From Bacteroidota bacterium (lineage in GTDB: Bacteria > Bacteroidota > Bacteroidia > CAILMK01 > JACPUW01), in the NCBI GenBank assembly GCA_016192035.1, contig JACPUW010000001.1:1-64000 (forward strand): a stretch of 64,000 nucleotides of DNA. Reading direction: 5' to 3'. Shown here in pieces: positions 44,483 to 52,983 of this stretch; position 1 is the first letter of the stretch; each line of letters begins with the position of its first letter. Under the pieces are notes generated by a model. The model did no database searches. It had not been told where the DNA came from and saw only the letters and a list, made by a program, of their open reading frames with translations. Made by a program: the position numbers and the translations under genes.

Positions 44483-45664
44483 TTAGCCCAGGTATTCCAG
44501 CACCATGGCCGATGCCCCTCCGCCGCCATTGCAAATGCCTACTGCACCGTACCTGCCTCCTTTGTGGCGCATTACGTTGAGTAGGGTTACTATGATCCTG
44601 GCACCGCTGCAGCCAAGGGGATGCCCCAATGACACGGCTCCGCCGAATACATTGATCTTGTTGTCAGGTATTTGCAATAATCGCTGGTTGGCTATGGCCA
44701 CTACAGAGAAAGCCTCATTGAGTTCAAAGAAATCAATCTTATCCAGGGTCAAGCCCGCTTTTTGTACTGCCCTTTGAACGGCTGGCGTGGGCGCTGTGGT
44801 AAAATTTTCAGGTTCTTGTGCCGCGTCGGCATAGGATGCTATCCTGGCCAAGGGTTTCAATCCAAGTTCTCGCATTTTATCCTTACCCATAAGCACTAGG
44901 GCGGCAGCCCCATCATTTAGGGTTGAGGCATTGGCTGCCGTTACCGTGCCATCTTTTTGAAAAGCAGGCTTTAAGCCGGGTATTTTGTCAAAGTTTACCG
45001 ATTTGAATTCTTCGTCTTCTGCTATGGTAACCTCTCCTTTTCGGGTGCCAAAGGTGACAGGAACGATTTCTTGGGCCAGGTAGCCCGCTTTGTGGGAGGC
45101 GGCAGTACGCTCATATGATCGTATGGCATAGGCATCTTGGTCTTGTCGGCTTATGGCGCATTCCAATGCGCATTTTTCGGCAGCATTGCCCATGTGGTAG
45201 TCGTTGTACACATCCCATAGGCCGTCCTTGATCATACCATCGGTGAGCTGTCCGTGTCCAAAACGGTAACCGGTTCGTGCCTTTTCTACATAGTAGGGCA
45301 CATTGCTCATGCTTTCCATTCCGCCAGTTACCACTACTTCGTTGTCGCCCAGCATAATGCTCATGGCGCCCAGCATGGTGGCCTTGGTGCCCGATGCACA
45401 TACTTTATTCACTGTGGTACAGGGGGTGGTGTTAGAAAGGCCTGCGCCCAGTGCGGCTTGGCGGGCCGGTGCCTGCCCCAAGCCTGCTTGCAGCACGTTG
45501 CCAAAAAATACTTCTTGTACGGTGCCAGGGCTTAATCCGGCTTTTTGCAAGGCTCCCGCTATAGCGGTTTTGCCCAAATGTGGCGCGCTTACTTCACTGA
45601 GCGAGGCCCCAAAGCTCCCTATGGGAGTGCGCACGGCGCTTACTATATATACTTCTTTTGCCAT
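44483..45664 (-). CDS. Acetyl-CoA C-acetyltransferase (thiolase)
   Basis: The 393-residue thiolase has all active-site parts: the nucleophilic Cys in [25 protein letters not shown] with the catalytic His, and [11 protein letters not shown] with the second Cys. It condenses or cleaves acetoacetyl-CoA or longer 3-oxoacyl-CoA. Length is normal. It could supply or consume acetyl-CoA from the aromatic pathway nearby, but it lies on the other strand with its own promoter box. Confidence 0.93.
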   Translation of the reverse strand: MAKEVYIVSAVRTPIGSFGASLSEVSAPHLGKTAIAGALQKAGLSPGTVQEVFFGNVLQAGLGQAPARQAALGAGLSNTTPCTTVNKVCASGTKATMLGAMSIMLGDNEVVVTGGMESMSNVPYYVEKARTGYRFGHGQLTDGMIKDGLWDVYNDYHMGNAAEKCALECAISRQDQDAYAIRSYERTAASHKAGYLAQEIVPVTFGTRKGEVTIAEDEEFKSVNFDKIPGLKPAFQKDGTVTAANASTLNDGAAALVLMGKDKMRELGLKPLARIASYADAAQEPENFTTAPTPAVQRAVQKAGLTLDKIDFFELNEAFSVVAIANQRLLQIPDNKINVFGGAVSLGHPLGCSGARIIVTLLNVMRHKGGRYGAVGICNGGGGASAMVLEYLG

Positions 45665-45701
45665 GTGGTATATAAAATGTTGGATTTGCGGTTGCTGGGG
45701 G

Positions 45702-45709
45702 CAAAGGTA
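45702..45709 (-). promoter_or_regulatory. Bacteroidota-type -7 promoter box before the thiolase gene
   Basis: On the minus strand this reads TACCTTTG, an exact TAnnTTTG match, 37 bases ahead of the thiolase ATG. It faces the plus-strand box at 45748, giving a compact divergent promoter region. Confidence 0.5.
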
Positions 45710-45747
45710 TCCCAGCCCTGGGTATCAGGCCCCGTTTTCAACTGTGT

Positions 45748-45755
45748 TACTTTTG
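45748..45755 (+). promoter_or_regulatory. Bacteroidota-type -7 promoter box before the PgpH-like gene
   Basis: TACTTTTG matches TAnnTTTG exactly and lies 22 bases before the ATG at 45778. No convincing -33 element is seen. Confidence 0.5.
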
Positions 45756-45777
45756 TCCGTGTACTCCACGCCAATAC

Positions 45778-47844
45778 ATGAGTCTGTCCATACCCAAAGG
45801 AAAACAGTCCAATACCTTGATCAGGTACGCTTACTTGCTGTTGGCGCTGGTTATGATCATTGCTTTGGTGCCTGCCAATCAAAAGTTTAAGTATGAATTT
45901 GAGTTGGGTAAACCCTGGCAGTATGATGACCTATTGGCACCTTTTAGCTACCCCATACTCAAGCCTGATGACAAGCTGAAGGAGGAGCGAGATGCGGTGA
46001 ACGGCGCATTTGAACCCTACTACGAGGAGTTGGCCGACATAATGGACAGGGCAATCACCGAGGGGGAAGCGTTTATAGACAACAATGAGGGGCAAATGGG
46101 GGCTACGGGCAAGACGGAGGAGTATAAAAGGGCACTGAGAGCCATACTGGGCAGCATTTACCGCACTGGGCTTCTGCAGCTAGAGCCCCAGCACCGCGAC
46201 CTCCCTCCTAAAAGCCGGATCAGGGTTATCCGCGACAAATTGTCCAAATCAGGGCCCATCTCATCATTTCATACCCAGCAAACCGTGCGGGAAGCCATAG
46301 AAAAAAAGGCCGCCGAGTACACAAGCTTAACGCAAGACCTGCTGGTAAGCGCCATAAGGATGGTATTGCAGCCCAATTTGGTGTATGCCCATTCGCTAAG
46401 CGAACAGAAGCTACAAGAGGAGCTGCAACAAATAACCACTACCGAAGGCATGGTAGAGGCCGGTGAATTGATCATACAGAAGGGGATAACCGTGACGGAG
46501 CTTGAGTATAAAAAGTTGAGTTCGCTCAAAACACAGTTTGCCGAGCTCATAAGAAGCGAAGGTCAAGGCTGGCATGTGGCGGGATATATAGCGCTCATTG
46601 TCATTATATTCCTTATTTACATAGGCTATCTTCAGTTGTTTCAAATAGAATTGGCCCGCCGAAACAGGCACCTACTGCTCATACTTATTAATATCGTGTT
46701 TTTTGTGGTGCTCACCCGTTTGGTGGTGCTCCATAGTGGACTTAGCGTATATGTGGTGCCCTATTGTATTGTGCCGGTGGTGATTATAGCCTTTTTTGAA
46801 TATAAGCTTGCCCTTATCACGCATATTGTTGTGGTACTTATAGTGGGCAGTTTTGTGCCCAGCAATGCCGGCGAATTCATGGCCATTCAACTTATTGCGG
46901 GGTTTGCCGCCATTATCCGCATGACCAAGGTGCAGTACCTGTCGCAGTTTTTTGTAAGTACGCTTTTTGTGTTTTTGGCCTACCTGCTCACCGCCACCGC
47001 TTTTCAGTTTATTAAGATTGGTACTTTCTCAGAATTTGAGTACCAACGCTTGCTTTGGCTAACCGGCAATTTTGTGCTTACCCTGCTGGCCTACCCCATT
47101 ATATATGCCTATGAAAGACTGTTTGGGTTTGTGAGCGATATTACCCTGGTAGAGTTGTCTGATGTGAACAAGGAAGTGCTGCGCAAACTGTCGGTACAGG
47201 CACCGGGCACTTTTCAGCATTCCCTACAGGTAGCCAACCTTTCAGAAACCGTGATTCAACGCATAGGCGGCAATCCGCTGCTCACTAGGGTGGGGGCCCT
47301 TTATCATGACCTGGGAAAGATGGAAAACCCGGAATATTTTATTGAAAATCAAAAATATATAACCAATCCCCACGATGCGCTGAGCGATGAGGAAAGTGCG
47401 CGGGTCATTATAGGACATGTAACCAATGGCCTTAAGTTGGCCAGGCAGTATAACCTGCCCAAGGTGGTGGTGGAATTTATAGCCACCCACCACGGCACAT
47501 CAAGGGTGGAGTATTTCTATAGGAACTACCTCAAGAAAGTGCCAGCCGATCAAGTAGATGAGACAAAGTTTAGATACCCTGGCCCTAAACCAACCACCCG
47601 CGAAATGGCAGTGGTAATGATTTGTGATGGGGTAGAGGCCGCCACCCGCAGCATACAACTGAAAACCCCCGATTCACTGGCTTCCATAGTGGACCAAATA
47701 GTGGATGGAAGGGTGATGGATGGCCAGTTGATAGAAGCTCCCCTTACGCTCAAGGAACTCCAAATTACCAAGGAGGTGGTGAAGGAACTGGTGAACAGCA
47801 TGTACCATGTGAGGATAGCATATCCAGTGGAGGAAAAGGCCTAG
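45778..47844 (+). CDS. 7TM-HD family phosphodiesterase (PgpH-like, cyclic di-AMP)
   Basis: The 688-residue protein has one N-terminal helix, a large extracytoplasmic 7TMR-HDED domain (about 45-265), seven membrane helices (about 270-460) and a cytoplasmic HD domain. The HD metal motif is complete: FQHSLQVANLSE, YHDLGKMENPEYF, GHVTNGLKLA, THHGTSRVEYFY and MICDGVEAA. PgpH homologues hydrolyse cyclic di-AMP to pApA, linking osmotic or potassium status to second messenger level. It is the last gene before the aromatic cluster but is separated from it by 233 bases and has its own promoter box. Confidence 0.9.
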   Translation: MSLSIPKGKQSNTLIRYAYLLLALVMIIALVPANQKFKYEFELGKPWQYDDLLAPFSYPILKPDDKLKEERDAVNGAFEPYYEELADIMDRAITEGEAFIDNNEGQMGATGKTEEYKRALRAILGSIYRTGLLQLEPQHRDLPPKSRIRVIRDKLSKSGPISSFHTQQTVREAIEKKAAEYTSLTQDLLVSAIRMVLQPNLVYAHSLSEQKLQEELQQITTTEGMVEAGELIIQKGITVTELEYKKLSSLKTQFAELIRSEGQGWHVAGYIALIVIIFLIYIGYLQLFQIELARRNRHLLLILINIVFFVVLTRLVVLHSGLSVYVVPYCIVPVVIIAFFEYKLALITHIVVVLIVGSFVPSNAGEFMAIQLIAGFAAIIRMTKVQYLSQFFVSTLFVFLAYLLTATAFQFIKIGTFSEFEYQRLLWLTGNFVLTLLAYPIIYAYERLFGFVSDITLVELSDVNKEVLRKLSVQAPGTFQHSLQVANLSETVIQRIGGNPLLTRVGALYHDLGKMENPEYFIENQKYITNPHDALSDEESARVIIGHVTNGLKLARQYNLPKVVVEFIATHHGTSRVEYFYRNYLKKVPADQVDETKFRYPGPKPTTREMAVVMICDGVEAATRSIQLKTPDSLASIVDQIVDGRVMDGQLIEAPLTLKELQITKEVVKELVNSMYHVRIAYPVEEKA

Positions 47845-48077
47845 AATGTGGTTTTTCTATGCGTGAAGCCCGATTTGTTCTTATTTCCTTTATTAAAGAT
47901 AAAAATATCCGAATATCCCAATATTGTGTATTTTCGCACTGCACACATGCCAAAACGGTCATACATGAACCCTTTTCAGTTGCTTGGCAACCTGTTATTT
48001 ATGGGGATTAATTGGCTTGTGGGCCGGTATTCCTAACCTGAAATTTTTCAATAGAGCAAAAGCCAAATCCGTTTTTT
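47845..48077. other. Leader region of the aromatic-degradation operon
   Basis: This 233-base gap is the only long one before the twelve-gene operon, so the operon promoter should lie here. A near-consensus -7 box (TATTTTCG, 47929-47936) is present but no good -33. A short open frame (47965-48036, MNPFQLLGNLLFMGINWLVG plus three residues) could be a leader peptide, with no supporting evidence. No clear inverted repeat or attenuator hairpin is visible, and no regulator gene is adjacent. Confidence 0.35.
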
Positions 48078-49265
48078 ATGAACTCACTGCCCAAACTCAT
48101 ACAACAGTGCAAAGACCTGGCATTCGACCTTCAGTTTACCCGGAGCAGGGAATGGAAAGCCCAAGAAGAAGGCCGTGTGGTGGTGGGCTATATGCCTGTC
48201 TATTTTCCACGTGAAATCATACACGCTGCCGGGGGCCTGCCCGTGGCCATTTTTGGCGGGGGCGACCGCAAACAAATCATCAAGGGTGATGCCTACTACC
48301 AGTCGTACATCTGCCACATTCCCAGGAGCATTATTGACCTGGCCCTCGACGGGCATACCAATCATTTTGACGGATACCTTTTCCCGTCCATCTGCGACGT
48401 AATTCGAAACCTTTCTGGGTTGTTTAAGCTCAATAAACTGGGTAAGTTTGTGAAATACATGGATTTCCCCCAAAACTTTCTGCCCGAAATCGGTGGGGTT
48501 TTCTATCAGCAGGAAATGCAACATGTGCTCCACTATATAAAAGAGATCAACGGCAAGGAAGTGACCGCACATGACCTAAACCACTCTATTGCCCTGTACA
48601 ACACCAACCGGAGGCTTATAGCCCGTATGTATGACATACGGCAAGAGTTTCCCTGGCGCATGACCATAGAAGAGCTGTACTATGTGTTGCGGGCAGGTAC
48701 GGTTATTCCCGTGGAGGAGCACAATGACATATTGGAACAGGTAGTGGCCCATATGGAAAAGGAAATTGGAGAACCACAAGACAAGATCAAGGTGGTGGTT
48801 TCAGGTGCCTTCTGCGAGCAACCCGCTGTGGGACTTATCAAGGCCATAGAAGAAGCCGGGTGCTACGTGGTGGACGACGACTATATGCTCGGTTCGCGCA
48901 TGATCCTGGGCGATATAGACCCAAGTACCGATAAGCCGCTCGAAGCCATTGCAAACGCCTACATTCACCAAAGCCAGTATTCCTCTTCCATTTATGATGT
49001 GCACAATCCCAAAGAATACCGCCTGGCCAAAATAGTACAGGACAGGGGCGCCGACGGGGTCATTTTTGCCTCCGCCAGTTTCTGCGATCCAAGCCTCCTC
49101 GATGCACCTATTTTCCAAAAGGCATTTGACGAAATGGGAATCAGGTACATATCATTCCAGTATTCTGAAAACATCAACCAATTTAAGGTAATCAAAGAAC
49201 AAGTTGGTGCCTTCTCTGACAGCATCAAGCTATGGGAAGACGACAAAGCCCTGGTAATCGCCTAA
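48078..49265 (+). CDS. bcrC: Benzoyl-CoA reductase (class I) subunit C
   Basis: The 395-residue protein belongs to the HgdB/BcrB-C (2-hydroxyacyl-CoA dehydratase D) family and by length and order fits BcrC of ATP-dependent benzoyl-CoA reductase. The N-terminal GYMPVYFPREIIHAAGGLPV is characteristic. Cysteines at 79, 106, 246, 262 and 336 include candidates for ligating the active-site [4Fe-4S] cluster with BcrB (for example SYICH, FPSICD, SGAFCEQP). BCR reduces the aromatic ring of benzoyl-CoA to a cyclic diene using two electrons and two ATP. It opens the operon. A related family member such as a 2-hydroxyglutaryl-CoA dehydratase is disfavoured by the had-oah-dch neighbours. Confidence 0.9.
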   Translation: MNSLPKLIQQCKDLAFDLQFTRSREWKAQEEGRVVVGYMPVYFPREIIHAAGGLPVAIFGGGDRKQIIKGDAYYQSYICHIPRSIIDLALDGHTNHFDGYLFPSICDVIRNLSGLFKLNKLGKFVKYMDFPQNFLPEIGGVFYQQEMQHVLHYIKEINGKEVTAHDLNHSIALYNTNRRLIARMYDIRQEFPWRMTIEELYYVLRAGTVIPVEEHNDILEQVVAHMEKEIGEPQDKIKVVVSGAFCEQPAVGLIKAIEEAGCYVVDDDYMLGSRMILGDIDPSTDKPLEAIANAYIHQSQYSSSIYDVHNPKEYRLAKIVQDRGADGVIFASASFCDPSLLDAPIFQKAFDEMGIRYISFQYSENINQFKVIKEQVGAFSDSIKLWEDDKALVIA

Positions 49266-49310
49266 TTTTAACATAGACAATCATATATCTAATACCATAA
49301 ATCCAATTCT

Positions 49311-50606
49311 ATGGCACAAGAAGCACAAAAGGAAAAAAGCATGGTCCTGCAAAAGGAAATGGTGGAGGGACTCTTTAACGACCTGGACTCGGCCAAGGAA
49401 AAAGGCCGTAAGGTGTGCTACACCTTTATCCCGGGCAACCTCTCTGAACTCATCCGCACCTTTGACATGCTGCCCGTGTATCCCGAAATCAATGCGCTGC
49501 AAAATGCCATGCGCAAGAAATCGGCAGCCTATATCCGCGAAGCCGAAAAGCACGCGCACTCCGAAGACGTATGTACCTATGTGAAGTGCGATGTGGGTAT
49601 GATGCTCAAGGGAAACATAGGCCCCACCGGCCAGAAAATACCAGAACCCGACATACTGCTGCTCAGCTATACAGGGTGTTTCACCTTTATGAAGTGGTTT
49701 GAAACCCTAAAAAGGGAGTACCCCAACGCCACCGTGGTGATGATACATACCCCCTACCAGGAGAATGGGGTAATGACCCCTGAAATGACCCAATACATGG
49801 TCAAACAACTCAAGGAAGAGGTCATACCCAAAATGGAAGAGGTTACCGGTATCAAGTTCGATGAAGAAAAACTGCGCCGCCACCTGGAGCTCTCCCGCGA
49901 AGCCGAAGACTGGATTACCAAAATCTTTGATACCACCAAACACAAACCATCCCCCATTGACGCCTATTTCGCAGGGGTTTACTACATAGGCCCTATCAAC
50001 ATAGGCTTTAGGGGAACCCAGCAAGCGGTGGACTACTATAAGGAACTCTATGGCGAAATACAGGAGCGCATTAGGCTGGGACTGGGGCCCATAACCCCCG
50101 AAGGCGAAATGAAAGAAGAGAAATACCGATTGGTGGTAGAAGGCCCTCCCAACTGGACCAATTTTAGGGAGTTCTGGAAAATTTTCTACGACATGGGCGC
50201 CGTAATCGTGGCATCATCCTACACCAAGGTGGGAGGGGTGTATGACCTGGGCTGGCGGCACGACCCTTCCAGGCCACTGGAAGCCCTGGCTGAGTACTGC
50301 ATGAACTGCTACACCAACCTAAACATACCGCAGCGCATTGACCTGCTTTCCAAGTGTATAGAAGAATACCAGGCCGACGGTTATATCACCAATTCCATCA
50401 AGAGCTGCAACTCATTCTCTGCCGGCCAACTCGGTATGATGCGCGAAATTGAAGACCGGCTCGACATACCCGTTGGGTTTATTGAATCTGACCTGGTGGA
50501 CCCAAGATACTTTTCCTATTCCAACATAAAAAACCGCTTGGAGTCTTATTTCCAAATGCTTGCACAACGCAAGATGATGGAAGCCCATGAGGCCATACAC
50601 GCGTAA
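49311..50606 (+). CDS. bcrB: Benzoyl-CoA reductase (class I) subunit B
   Basis: The 431-residue protein matches the BcrB/HgdA-B type catalytic subunit in length. N-terminal KVCYTFIPGNLSELIRTF and later cysteines at 88, 93 and 123, plus those in EYCMNCYTN and SIKSCNSFS, are candidates for the iron-sulfur site shared with BcrC. The substrate benzoyl-CoA is expected to bind at the B/C interface. It starts 45 bases after bcrC and ends 22 bases before bcrA. Its closest relative in this window is the protein at 54712-55932. Confidence 0.9.
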   Translation: MAQEAQKEKSMVLQKEMVEGLFNDLDSAKEKGRKVCYTFIPGNLSELIRTFDMLPVYPEINALQNAMRKKSAAYIREAEKHAHSEDVCTYVKCDVGMMLKGNIGPTGQKIPEPDILLLSYTGCFTFMKWFETLKREYPNATVVMIHTPYQENGVMTPEMTQYMVKQLKEEVIPKMEEVTGIKFDEEKLRRHLELSREAEDWITKIFDTTKHKPSPIDAYFAGVYYIGPINIGFRGTQQAVDYYKELYGEIQERIRLGLGPITPEGEMKEEKYRLVVEGPPNWTNFREFWKIFYDMGAVIVASSYTKVGGVYDLGWRHDPSRPLEALAEYCMNCYTNLNIPQRIDLLSKCIEEYQADGYITNSIKSCNSFSAGQLGMMREIEDRLDIPVGFIESDLVDPRYFSYSNIKNRLESYFQMLAQRKMMEAHEAIHA

Positions 50607-50628
50607 CTATCATCTAAATCACCCAGCC

Positions 50629-52059
50629 ATGAACAAGTATTATTTAGGCATTGACCTTGGATCTACCACTTCTAAGGCCGTCATAGTGAACGAAAGCGAT
50701 GAGATTGTGGGCCGAGGCATCACCAATACCAGGGCCAACTACAAGGTGGCCGCCGACATAGCCCGCGACGAAGCCATATACGATGCCCGGTTTACACTCC
50801 TGCAGCGAAAAATCAGCGAAGGACAGGGCGAAAACCCAGTGGTGGCACAGTACCTCCAAGACCTGAAGGGCGTATTTAAATACGGCCAGTTCAAACGCAG
50901 GATGGACAGCCTAGAGCTTATGCTAGTAAAAACCGTAGAAGAGTTTTCGTTTGACAATAAGGCCGATGTACTGGTAAAGATCAAGGAAATCATTGAAGAC
51001 ATACGGCCACTGCTGCACCACGGCTTTATCCACGAAGACTTGGGAAGTAAAAACCAGTTTTTCAGGGATATAGTAAGTGAAAAATACAATGCCGAAGTGG
51101 AGAAAAAGGGGCCTGAGTTTTACGAAAAACTCATGCTGGCCTTTGACAAAAGCATCAACCCCATAGAAAATGAAATGGTCGTTTTCGATTTCAAGGAATT
51201 GGTGGAAGAATCCATGCATTACCTCGACGAAAAGTACCAGGGCATGGCAACCGAGCTAGCCGCAAACCCTACCGTTCCTTGGGCAAACGAGGACAACAAA
51301 GCCTTGGTTTCCAGCTATAAAGAGGTGGAAGCCGAAATAACAAAATACCTAGACATGGTGGCCAACGAAGAGATTTACGTGGCCAAGATGGTGGGTACCG
51401 GGTATGGCCGCGCACTGCTGCCTTTTCCCGATGACTGCATCAAGTCTGAAATCCTTTGCCATGCCTTTGGCGCCCACGCCATTTTCCCCAATACACGTAC
51501 CGTACTTGATATAGGCGGACAAGACACCAAGGCCATACAGGTGGACCGACATGGATTGGTAACCAGCTTTCACATGAACGACCGGTGCGCGGCGGGATGC
51601 GGGCGGTACCTGGGTTATATTGCCGATGAGTTTGGCTTGTCGCTCAATGAATTGGGACCTGAAGCCAACAAGGCTACCAAAGAAACCACCATCTGTTCTA
51701 CTTGTACCGTGTTTGCGGGTGCTGAGGTAAAAGAACTGCTCCACAACGGCGAAGAACGGCCCAACATCCTGGCTGGCCTGCACAAGGCCATTGTCCAGAG
51801 GGCCATGTCACTCATAGCGCGTTCGGGCGGTGTGAGAAACGAATTCACTTTTACCGGTGGGGTAGCCAGAAACCAGGCCGTGCTCAAGTACGTGAAACAA
51901 ATGGTGCGCGATGCGTACGGCGATGTGACCATGAACATACACACCGACTCCATTTTTATGGGGGCATTGGGCGGGGCCATGTTTGCCCGACGAAACATTA
52001 GCGCCGACCTGCCTCAGGTAGCCAAGTCGAATGCACATGCCGAAGAAGTTGAAGGATAA
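50629..52059 (+). CDS. bcrA: Benzoyl-CoA reductase (class I) subunit A, ATPase
   Basis: The 476-residue subunit belongs to the BadF/BadG/BcrA/BcrD ATPase family. YLGIDLGSTTSKAV opens the actin-like fold, and VLDIGGQDTKAI is the second phosphate motif. The cluster cysteines lie in NDRCAAGCGRYL (Cys320, Cys324) and TICSTCTVFAGAEV (Cys356, Cys359). An insertion of about 200 residues (about 45-245) separates it from short activators and is typical of BcrA. With BcrD it holds a [4Fe-4S] cluster and uses ATP to push electrons to the B/C module. The ATG at 50629 was chosen over an earlier one inside bcrB. Confidence 0.92.
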   Translation: MNKYYLGIDLGSTTSKAVIVNESDEIVGRGITNTRANYKVAADIARDEAIYDARFTLLQRKISEGQGENPVVAQYLQDLKGVFKYGQFKRRMDSLELMLVKTVEEFSFDNKADVLVKIKEIIEDIRPLLHHGFIHEDLGSKNQFFRDIVSEKYNAEVEKKGPEFYEKLMLAFDKSINPIENEMVVFDFKELVEESMHYLDEKYQGMATELAANPTVPWANEDNKALVSSYKEVEAEITKYLDMVANEEIYVAKMVGTGYGRALLPFPDDCIKSEILCHAFGAHAIFPNTRTVLDIGGQDTKAIQVDRHGLVTSFHMNDRCAAGCGRYLGYIADEFGLSLNELGPEANKATKETTICSTCTVFAGAEVKELLHNGEERPNILAGLHKAIVQRAMSLIARSGGVRNEFTFTGGVARNQAVLKYVKQMVRDAYGDVTMNIHTDSIFMGALGGAMFARRNISADLPQVAKSNAHAEEVEG

Positions 52060-52093
52060 TTGTATAGAATTGTTAAACAAGTAATTGACTATC

Positions 52094-52951
52094 ATGGAAA
52101 ATCCAATCTACACCCTGGGGGTTGACGTAGGTGGCAGCTATGTTAAAGTGGCACTGATGCGGTATTTTCACCAATCAGGCAACCATGAACTGGTGGACAA
52201 ACAAACCGAAAAGATCCGCAAGCGAAACCCAAAAGACGTGGTGGTGGACGCGGTCAATATGGTGCTCATGCGCAATGGGTTGAACCAAGAGCGTGACATT
52301 GCCTACCTGGCTTCCACCGGCGAGGGCGAAATGGTGGAGCGCAAAACCGGCCACTTCTATTCCATGACTTCACATGCACGGGGGGGGATTTTTTTCAATC
52401 CCGAGGCCAAGACCGTGGTGGATATGGGGGGACTATATGTGCGCGCCATCAAGGTGGACAGCAGGGGCAAGGTCATAGACTATAAAATGACCGGCCAGTG
52501 CGCCTCCGGTTCCGGACAGTTCATAGAAAACATTTCCCGGTACCTGGGATTGGCCATAGAAGAAGTAGGCCCCATTTCCCTACAAGCCGACAACCCAGAA
52601 GTGCCATCGGGCATTTGTGCCGTGCTGGCCGAAACCGATGTGATTAACTTGGTTTCCAAAGGATTGTCCACACCCAATATTGTCAAGGGCATAAACCTGT
52701 CCATAGCCAACCGGGTGGTAAAACTGCTTGGATCGCTACGGGCTGAATCGCCCATAGCACTGGTAGGCGGCATGGGCATGAATGAAGGTATGATACAAGC
52801 CATTGAGGAAATATCCGCCGAAAACAAGCGCAATACCTTCAAATTCACATCGCACCCCAATTCCATATACTCCGGTGCCATTGGCGCCGCCATATGGGGC
52901 GGATACCGGTACCACAAGCTCAAAGAAAAGCAAGCCGTACTTGCCGTGTAG
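52094..52951 (+). CDS. bcrD: Benzoyl-CoA reductase (class I) subunit D, ATPase
   Basis: The 285-residue protein is the short ATPase subunit. TLGVDVGGSYVKVAL and VDMGGLYVRAI are the phosphate motifs; Cys136 in TGQCASGSGQF and Cys175 in SGICAVLAETDV are the cluster ligands. The length fits Thauera-type BcrD (about 280 residues). The ATG at 52094 was preferred to a TTG nine bases earlier. Gene order C-B-A-D is complete here, supporting a working heterotetramer. Confidence 0.92.
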   Translation: MENPIYTLGVDVGGSYVKVALMRYFHQSGNHELVDKQTEKIRKRNPKDVVVDAVNMVLMRNGLNQERDIAYLASTGEGEMVERKTGHFYSMTSHARGGIFFNPEAKTVVDMGGLYVRAIKVDSRGKVIDYKMTGQCASGSGQFIENISRYLGLAIEEVGPISLQADNPEVPSGICAVLAETDVINLVSKGLSTPNIVKGINLSIANRVVKLLGSLRAESPIALVGGMGMNEGMIQAIEEISAENKRNTFKFTSHPNSIYSGAIGAAIWGGYRYHKLKEKQAVLAV

Positions 52952-52983
52952 CCTTTCCCTACTAAACCCTCATCCATTGCCAC

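Noticed and set aside
47965..48036. Short open frame as a confident leader peptide of the aromatic operon
   Set aside because: No Shine-Dalgarno site, aromatic-residue run or attenuator hairpin supports it. Mentioned only within the leader-region entry.
48078..52951. Reading the four-gene set as a 2-hydroxyglutaryl-CoA or phenyllactyl-CoA dehydratase
   Set aside because: Those systems have one short activator ATPase. Here there are two ATPase subunits, one with the large BcrA-type insertion, in the order C-B-A-D, and had, oah and dch follow.
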